Below are positions 25,801 to 34,300 of a stretch of 64,000 bases of DNA, piece by piece (the stretch's first letter is position 1; each line of letters begins with the position of its first letter). The notes below the pieces were generated by a model. That model was not told the origin of the DNA. It saw nothing but the letters and a program-made list of their open reading frames with translations, and ran no database searches. This DNA is from Synanceia verrucosa (lineage: Eukaryota; Chordata; Actinopteri; Perciformes; Synanceiidae): NCBI GenBank assembly GCA_029721515.1, contig CM056561.1:3434001-3498000 (forward strand), read 5' to 3'. A program made the translations under genes and the position numbers.

Positions 25801-28034
25801 CTGGCTGGATGTGGTACAATACCCAGACTACCATGGGGCAGTATGCAGCACCAAACACACTGCCAGCCTATTCATGAGCAGGAAGATTTAGGATCTAGAA
25901 CAAACAGTCACAGATTTCTGGCCCTGAAAGATTATTTGGTCTGGCCTCTTCTTGTTCCCTCCACCCAGACCCCCATCCCACTCATGGCCCCACAGTGACC
26001 CCACTCTTAAACCGACTTCCTGGGTTTGGGAAGTTTTAGCAAGACGTCACTGTGTGAATTAGGCCACTAAGAAGCAGCAGATTTCATAATAAGTGGACAG
26101 ATAATGAGGATTGTCATTTTGCTTACAGGAAGTTCTCATCAGAGCTTGTCAGCTGTTACCTAATGGAAACCGTAGAGGGCATCATCATCATTCAGGTTAT
26201 CTAACAGCTGTTTCACAAAGTGAAGATAACATCATGATCAGGCATCAAGATCAAAGGTGAGACTGGATCAAACTTTGCCCCACTGAACACTGAGGGTAAA
26301 CAGATCTACTCATTATATTATATCACATTTGAAGAGTCCAAACAGCATTCCTCTGTACTGTATTTGGTGAAATGCAGAATATAACAGAAAAAAACAGCTA
26401 CAGCCTTCATCCACGAGGGGGAGCTAAAGCATATGCTTCTCAACATCTGACCCTGTTACTGGACTGTCTTACTGCACACTTCCTGATATGTTTCAGTAAA
26501 CCTTCTTTTACTGCGTTCTTTCAATATCACTCCTACTGACAGACATGCAGCTCTTTGTGCAGCACAGCTCAGACCTGATGAGGCTTTATCACTGAGGACA
26601 GGGAGGATACAGCAGGGAGTTCAACAGAGGACACAGAGAGTGGTTAAATGGTGGCGCTCTTAATGGATATGTTGAGAAAATGTATTAAAAACAGTCACAG
26701 AAGATGAACATGTATGTCAAAAGCATATTTATGATGTTATATCAGATTCAGTTGGAACAATTTGCCTGAATAAAAACAAGGAGAGTGAGGCTTTCTGATG
26801 GGACTCAATCTGTGAAAAAAAAGAAAGATTGCTAGGATTCCTACTGGCTGACACGCATGAGAACGAGAGGATTGGTTTTGGCTGTTAACGGAGACAAAAT
26901 ATGACGTTATTTCCCCGGAGGTTGTGATCAGATTTGAATTGTGTGTGCGTGTGCACGTCTGTTCTAAGTGGGTCAGTGGAGCAGGGCTGAGCTCAGTGAT
27001 CTATAGCCTCATCCATAATTCATCAGAATCACACAGACGATATAGACTGAGCAGGGAGTGGCAGGGATGCAGAGCGTGCCCTGTCTGAGTCTGTCGACCT
27101 GTTTTCACACAATGAGCAATTTCCCTTTGAAAACAATCTGCTGACCTCTGAGTAAAGAGAAGGAAAACAAACATCACTTCTCATAAAAGGTGCACAGCAG
27201 CGTATTCTGACAAAGTAATTTTCAGGCCTAACACTGACAATCATAGTTGTAGACCCCACCAACGAGGAATGTGGGTCAAGGGTGACCAGAACATCCTCAG
27301 TGACCAAGTATGTGGCAATACTGCACCGGCTGAGAAAACAGCGTGGACCCACGTGCATGCCCACGCTAATGTCCTCTTTCACACACGCAAACGCACAGCA
27401 GCTCAAAGAGGAAGGACCAGCTGCATCCCGAAAATAAATACACAAAGGATGACCCACGGTGAATCACTGCTGACATAGACACTTAAATGCACATGACCTC
27501 ATGCACACACAACATAAAAAAAATATTCATTCAGAGAAAGAAGTGCAGCTCCCAATAAGTATTTTAATTTAAGTTACAACAAGTTATTCCCCTAAAAGAG
27601 CAGTTGGTATTGTCCTTGGATATTTATCTGTGGAGAATAGATGTGGAAAATCGACTTCTCCAGGGCTGGAACATGAGTCTGCATGAGACAAACCTCTGAC
27701 TTGTTCTTTTTTCTAACTATATTTCAAATTCCCTTGAAAAGTGAACTTATCCAGCACTAACTCAGACATCTGTCTATTAATAGCAGCAGAGAAGCAGGCA
27801 AAAAAGCTACAGAGACTCCTTCCTCATTCAGACCCGCATTAGAAACCTGTAAAAGTGTCTAAGAGGGACAAGCGGCTTCAAACTCACTTCTTTTTTATCT
27901 CCCTGACTCCATCCTACTGCTTAACACCCACCCTCACATTCATTCACCTTCCAAACATTCCTCCACCCCATCTTTCTTTAGAGTCCTTCCTTTTACACCC
28001 ACCATCACACCCGCCTTGATGGTTTCACACGCAT

Positions 28035-28071
<37 letters not shown>

Positions 28072-28230
28072 GTAGCCTAAACATGTTCCCACTATTGTGA
28101 ATGCTAACAGAAACCAGCACCGGATCAGGGCGTTGGCCTAAATGTATAATCACATATGAATATTCAGCAGCCTAATTAAACAGGCTGGAGATCCACATCA
28201 AAGGGAGCCCAAACAGCCGGGTGTTGAGTT

Positions 28231-28301
<71 letters not shown>

Positions 28302-31300
28302 TGCATGCACACAAAAGACGAGAATCTGATCCAAGGCTACTTGGATTTTAGTGCAACAAAACATTTACATTGGAGTGAAGACAGGAGCCCCACTGAGGTC
28401 TGTTAACTGTCAAACACACTTTTCTTTGCTCTCTGTTTGTCTCATTTAAATGTGTGTGAGAGGAGGAACAGGACGTGCTGAGATCTAATCGATAGAACGC
28501 CATTCCAACATCCTCTGGCATTTGATGTACTTGACAAAAGACAAAGCTCAATTACGAGGCGCAGAACAAACACGACTTTTAAGACGAACTGATTGCACAC
28601 AGTGAGTCTAAAGAAGGTTGTTATTCCACCAGACAGGCGGACGAGGTGGCTGAGAGATGAGATGGTGAACCTGTGAGCATTCAGCAGGGTAAACCCGCTT
28701 GGAAAATCACCCTGTTACCATGGAGACGGGTAACCGGCGCCACTGACTGAGCACTGGACACAGATTTGACAGAAAAAAATGGACATTTCCAGCAGCTTTA
28801 ACATAACAGACAAGAAGGTGCTCAGGATCTTACATATAGTATACTATCAGCAGAACCATTTAAACCTCTTCCATCCAACTTATCAAGTTTCATCTACAGT
28901 TATACTAATATGATAATATCATAAATTACTAGTTTGTTGCATTAAGATATTTTACTTACCTTTCTATTATATCTGTTATAACAAAGGAAAACACCAAACC
29001 CTTATTACGAACACAAAAAAAGGCCTAAACACAGAACTATGAAGGCCTATTCTGAGTGGAAAATTAATAAAATAAAAATCAGCCCACAGACAAATTAATC
29101 TGTCCACACAGAATCAAAAAAACTCTCTATTTTCCTCTGAGACCTTTAGATTTATCCATGGTGAGCTGAGAGCGGCTTCAGAAACTCAAGATTAGCCTCA
29201 TGCAGGTAAAAGGCATATTTCCAATGGCATTCTGACAATATTATAAGATAATTGTGCAACAAAAAAGAAGCTCCAGAGCCACAGGTTGTAGACCACCTTC
29301 ATTTTTCAGATAACACTTAAAATAAATAAGAGCAAGCTATCAAACATTTGATTAAAAACTCTCACACAACTCATGCACAATAATCCAGGTCTCATCTATC
29401 CAGTCCATCTCAGCCCTTCCTAAACACAAGCTTTAGGATTTAAAACACAAGTGAGTCTTTCCGGAATAAAAACCTTTTCTTCAAGAATTCCAGGAAACAT
29501 GCAGTGAGTAATTGATATGTTTTGTGGCTGAAGTATTCTTTTGATGACTTCAGCCAGAATATTCATGAAATAGTGCAGGAATCTTAAGTCGTACACATTT
29601 GAATTTTGCTCAAGCTCTCATCTGTTTGGTGACACCTGAAGATGCTCAAAGCCCAGATCCTTTCCTCATGAATGTTCACAATCTATTTCTAATCTGGAGT
29701 GAGTAGTTTTACGACTCTGTACACACACAGCATCCATTGCATGTCTCTCCATGGTGTCTTATTCTGTACAGCTGATTTAAAGCAAATGACAGCGCTCTCC
29801 ACCATTAAAACACCACATGAGGGGGAAACAGGGTTCTTGCACCATTTTGAAAGTCAAATTTAATATCTTTTAAGACCTTTTTAAGACCTCAACAAATATA
29901 ACTTAAGGCCCAAAAATGGCATAACAATTTCTTTGGCAGAAAATAGTCAATTTATTGTAGGGCCTGCCCAATATGGAGTTTTTGAGGCTGACGCCGATAT
30001 CGATATTATCAGGGAAAAAAAAATCAGCTGATTAATTTTTCAGCCCTTTAACACTTGCAACAACAATATAAATTGAAGACATAACACTCATCTTTCTTCT
30101 TTAATTTCACAACTTTTAAGAACAAAGAAGTGAACTTTGTGAACAAAATAATGTGCAAAATTGCAGTAAATCTCTGAAAACTGTGTTTTCCTCTTAGCAT
30201 TAAACACACCATCTGAAAATTTAATGCCTACAGCAAATTTACAGTAAATTTAAGACCTTAATTACCCAGATTTTAATGTAGGACATTTTAAGACTTTTTA
30301 AGGAATGGCGGGAACCCTGGGACAGATTTCAGAAGAATGGTGTTGAATCCATGAGGCTGTTCTGGTGCTTCGTGTCAACTTAACAATTTAATGTGATTTA
30401 AATTTAATCTGTCTATTAACAAACAAAGAATGAACACACAAAACCCACAGCTACAGTAAGTAAGGAGAGAGCAGGGAACAGAAGAGGACATCCATTGTGT
30501 TTAAGTCACAGTCGATAACGGTGTTTGTTCCTCTGATCAATGGCTGTCTCCTTACCACCCACACATGTACCATATACCCACATAATAGGACACACTCTGT
30601 CTACCACACAAACACACCACAATTGATTTAATGGACGAGAGAAAAGCGGGCAAGGCGATATTTACACTTGTCATAAAAAAGACAAACGAAGGAAAGAGAT
30701 GAGTGATAGAAGACTAATGAGAAAAGACAGGGAGGGACACGACTACAGGGGAGATAAGACAGCAAGGACAGCAGAGGAGGACAGATTAAACAGCAGAGAA
30801 GGGAGATTAAAGAACATTTTTCCCCTGAAAGTTAGTAGAAAACCTCAAGCCACAGATCTGCCAAAGCCATTAGCGGCTCTACATTTTACTTCCTCATCTG
30901 ACTGGAGCAGCATAAAGAGGTCTGAATGTCAACAACAGTGAACCACAGAGCGTCGTGGTGCAGCGACAGCAGCCTGAGAGCCAATCTGCTGCAGGCTGGT
31001 GGTTGGTAAACACAGCAGAGGATGACATCACCTCCGCTGTGCTCCATCTTCCTCACAGAAAGTCAATCGAAACTCAGCTGTTTGATTATCCACAGGTTTG
31101 ACGACGTGCTTCAGCGACTGTTTACTGTGACTGCAGGCAGTCTGCAGTGGCACCGCTTTGATAGCTATCACAGCTGCTTTTTTTTTTTTTTTTTACCTTA
31201 AAAGCTTTTATTGGGGGTTTCAAATGAAGCTTTGCATGTCTGTTGTCACGTTTATGACATCATCACCCTAAAAACAAATCCTCAAATTTTCATCTTTTGG

Positions 31301-34300
31301 TGACATCCAGCGAAAATGCTTTTTAAAGTCTTAACGCCAAAAAATATGATCTGAAAAGGAATATTTTGTTGCGTAAAAAATAGCGTGAGTTTAAACTTTG
31401 CAACCTTTCTGATAATGATAATGTATGGCTCACACACTGGGGAAGCGATCCTATGCAGCCACGACTAGAACCTTATTCTACAAACAGGAGCATACTAATA
31501 ATATTTATTAGTATGACTATGACATTTATCTGCAACTGCAGAAATACCAGTCTTAACAGACACGTAAAACATAAAGAAGCTGTGCAGAACTGAAAAGTGG
31601 ATTTAAAAATAGAACAGCAACATTATAAATGAGGTTTCAGACTATTCAGTCCTCATATGCTCCTGTAGCCCTGGCTGTATATGAGTGGATGTGATCTAGC
31701 AGTAATAACCCACGTCTGTCCTCTGCACCTTTTCAAATAACTCAGTGTCACTAACGTAGTTTGAGGACGAGCTGTGGTGTGCTGCTGCAAAGGGCACAAA
31801 CACTTTTATCACAAAGACTGTAGCCTGGGGAGGTGAGAGACGGTGGGACAGAGATGATGAGGACGTTTATCTAGAAGGGACTGAACAAGCCTCAGGGGAC
31901 CAGGTGAGGCTCGGCCTCCCTGCAATCTGGATGTACAAAAGAGGGACAAATCCGTCATCTGTGTGCTGTCAAACGACAGAAATGACTTCTGCTTGTTGCA
32001 TATTGAATTAACGGATAAGAGCATGGTTTAAATCTGGTGGGACAAAACGTAGAAGTGATACTGTAAGAGATGAAAAAGAGTTTGAGTCCCTGTTAATTCA
32101 TCTCATTTAATCCATCCTGAAGTTTCCAGCAAACCTGCATTTTCTTTCTTTTCTTTTTTCTTTTTTAAAAAACAATATCTGTGTTGCTCTCTTAAAAATA
32201 TATTTTTTCTATAATGTGCATGAATTAGAATCATTAACCCACATTATAATTCAGTGCTCAATCCAGAGGCCAACACAAACATAATCAAGTTAACTGCACA
32301 GATTCACAACATCAAATGTCACCTTACTATGTAACATAACATTTTTATAATAATATGAGCTAATATGGTGTTCCTCTATTTAATGATCCAACCAGTGTTT
32401 AAACAGTGGCATAAATGAACTCTTTCATTCCTGTAGGATCAACGGCACAAGACCCATACACAATATGTTTACAAGTTTTTGATTTTGATTTAATCCAGCT
32501 ATATTACAGAAATAATATAATATTATAGGGGTGGGTATTGACAAGGACTTCACGATACTTGAGTCACGAAACAATTTTATTTTTATTATTTAAATTTTTA
32601 TTTCAACAATAAAAACAACTTTTTTTTGGGGGGGGTCGATATTAAGGAATTAAAAATCAGTATTATATCAGAAGAAAAAGAATAGCGATATCTTGCCATA
32701 TCAATATTTTTTATATCGATCACACACACATATTCTTCCTCACACACTCTGTACAAACTAACCCAACACCACTGTATGCATGAAATCTGAGTAAAAACAC
32801 TGGGATCTCTGTAAGATCCAACACCATAGCAACTCTAAGAGAGTAAAAATCAATACAGTGTTTGAGAATAAATACACAATCATAATAAAATAATACATTT
32901 TCTTACACCTCTATCAAGGTTTTTTGTTTTGCTATGGTTAGACCACAGGAGAGTGTGGCATGCTATCCTCAAAATATGGTGACAATTAAAGACAAAGCAT
33001 GAGCAGGAGGACAGGTGGTGGCGTTGTGGCCTGGGGGAAAGACACGGGGTCATCTACTCGAGGTCAGTGACCTTTAGCAGACAGGCCCTGGAGGACGTTA
33101 TGTCCTCCAAAGACAAACTGCTTCAATCTCTCTCACAATCTTGCCTTAAGGCTGAGCTTCTGTTTCATCTCAGCTCAGGAGCTCACATCCCAGCAGAGCC
33201 CTCTCTTCCATCCTGACAGCCCTTCACTTCCTCTGTCTGTTTTTACTCTCCATCCCTCAGAGAAGGGAGGAAAAACCAGGCGAGATCGTGTCTCCATCAG
33301 TCTGGGCTCAGAGCTTCCAGTGTCAAAGTCAGACTGGGCTGCTGATGGTGATGCTTTCCAGGCATTTGAACATCCACCAGCTCCATCACACAGAGCTGAA
33401 GACGAACAGGGAGGGTGCAGTCAGTCGATCAATTAATCAGCAGCTAATTGTAATTAATCCCACAGGCTGAGCACCAGCTGCAGAGCAGCAGGCTCTTAAC
33501 AGACCTAATGCTGAGTTTGAACACAGCCCCTCTGCTCTCTTTAGCAGCAGCACCAGGGGATTAATAGATCAAACTTATGAGCAGCAAACTGGCCCCTTAT
33601 TGAAAATGAGTCATAAACTCTGCCCACTTAGAAACAATCAAACATAATATTTACCAATAATTTCATCCCCTGGCGACAACTCAAACTCCACCAAGCAGAC
33701 GCTCTCACTGCCGTAACACCAGTTACTGTTTAACAGGAGCTGAGATAAAAAAACACAGACGATCAAACTACATAAAAGTGAATGGAAACTCAGGGGAAAA
33801 TCAAAGCTGACATGCAACAACCATGCTTTCATCACAGCTGTCACCTTGCTGGTATATTAATGTGCATTGAAAAAAAAGAGTGAGGAGGAAGAGATGGAAA
33901 GATGGAAGAAGATATGCAAAACCACCACAGAGGGGTTTGACAGCAGCAACGCTTTAAGACAGCTGTGGCCATGGTTGGAGCTGCTGCTTGGCAGACATGG
34001 GTTTGATGACTTACCTTGGAGTACTGTCGACGAAGACTGAAGCGCTGCACCATCCTGACCGACCCCTGCTCTTCTAACAGCCCTCACATAGTACAGTCTA
34101 CACTCTCACACACCACCCTCCTCTCCAAACAGCCATGTGCACACACACACCGCTTTCCTCTGCTATGCAAACACAAGTGAGGAAAGAGAGAGAGAGAGAG
34201 GGAGATGAAAAAAGGGAGGGAGTGCAAGCGGAGATAAAGACAGCTCAGCTGTGCTGCCCTCTACTCATATCCACACTGATCCCCTGAGCTCCGTCTCTCA

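Larger units (their letters stand above)
14906..34014 (-). other. tmcc1: tmcc1 first-intron region (about 19 kb) holding alternative first exons and repeats
   Basis: Apart from the candidate first exons B, C and D, this stretch has no recognisable coding sequence. It contains GAA/AAG and ACT/AAT triplet tracts (about 16243-16296 and 17208-17243), a TAGGGC-bounded repeat (about 22501-22940), a retroposon-like repeat (about 24297-24745), CA/GT microsatellites (28038-28068 and 28231-28298), a MITE-like copy (29829-30319), a T17 tract near 31179-31195, and a taggggtggg-type repeat (32526-32722). The blocks at 23.30-23.56 and 25.36-25.50 kb are more GC-rich and look non-repetitive. They may be conserved non-coding DNA, but I cannot test that. 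Confidence 0.7.
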
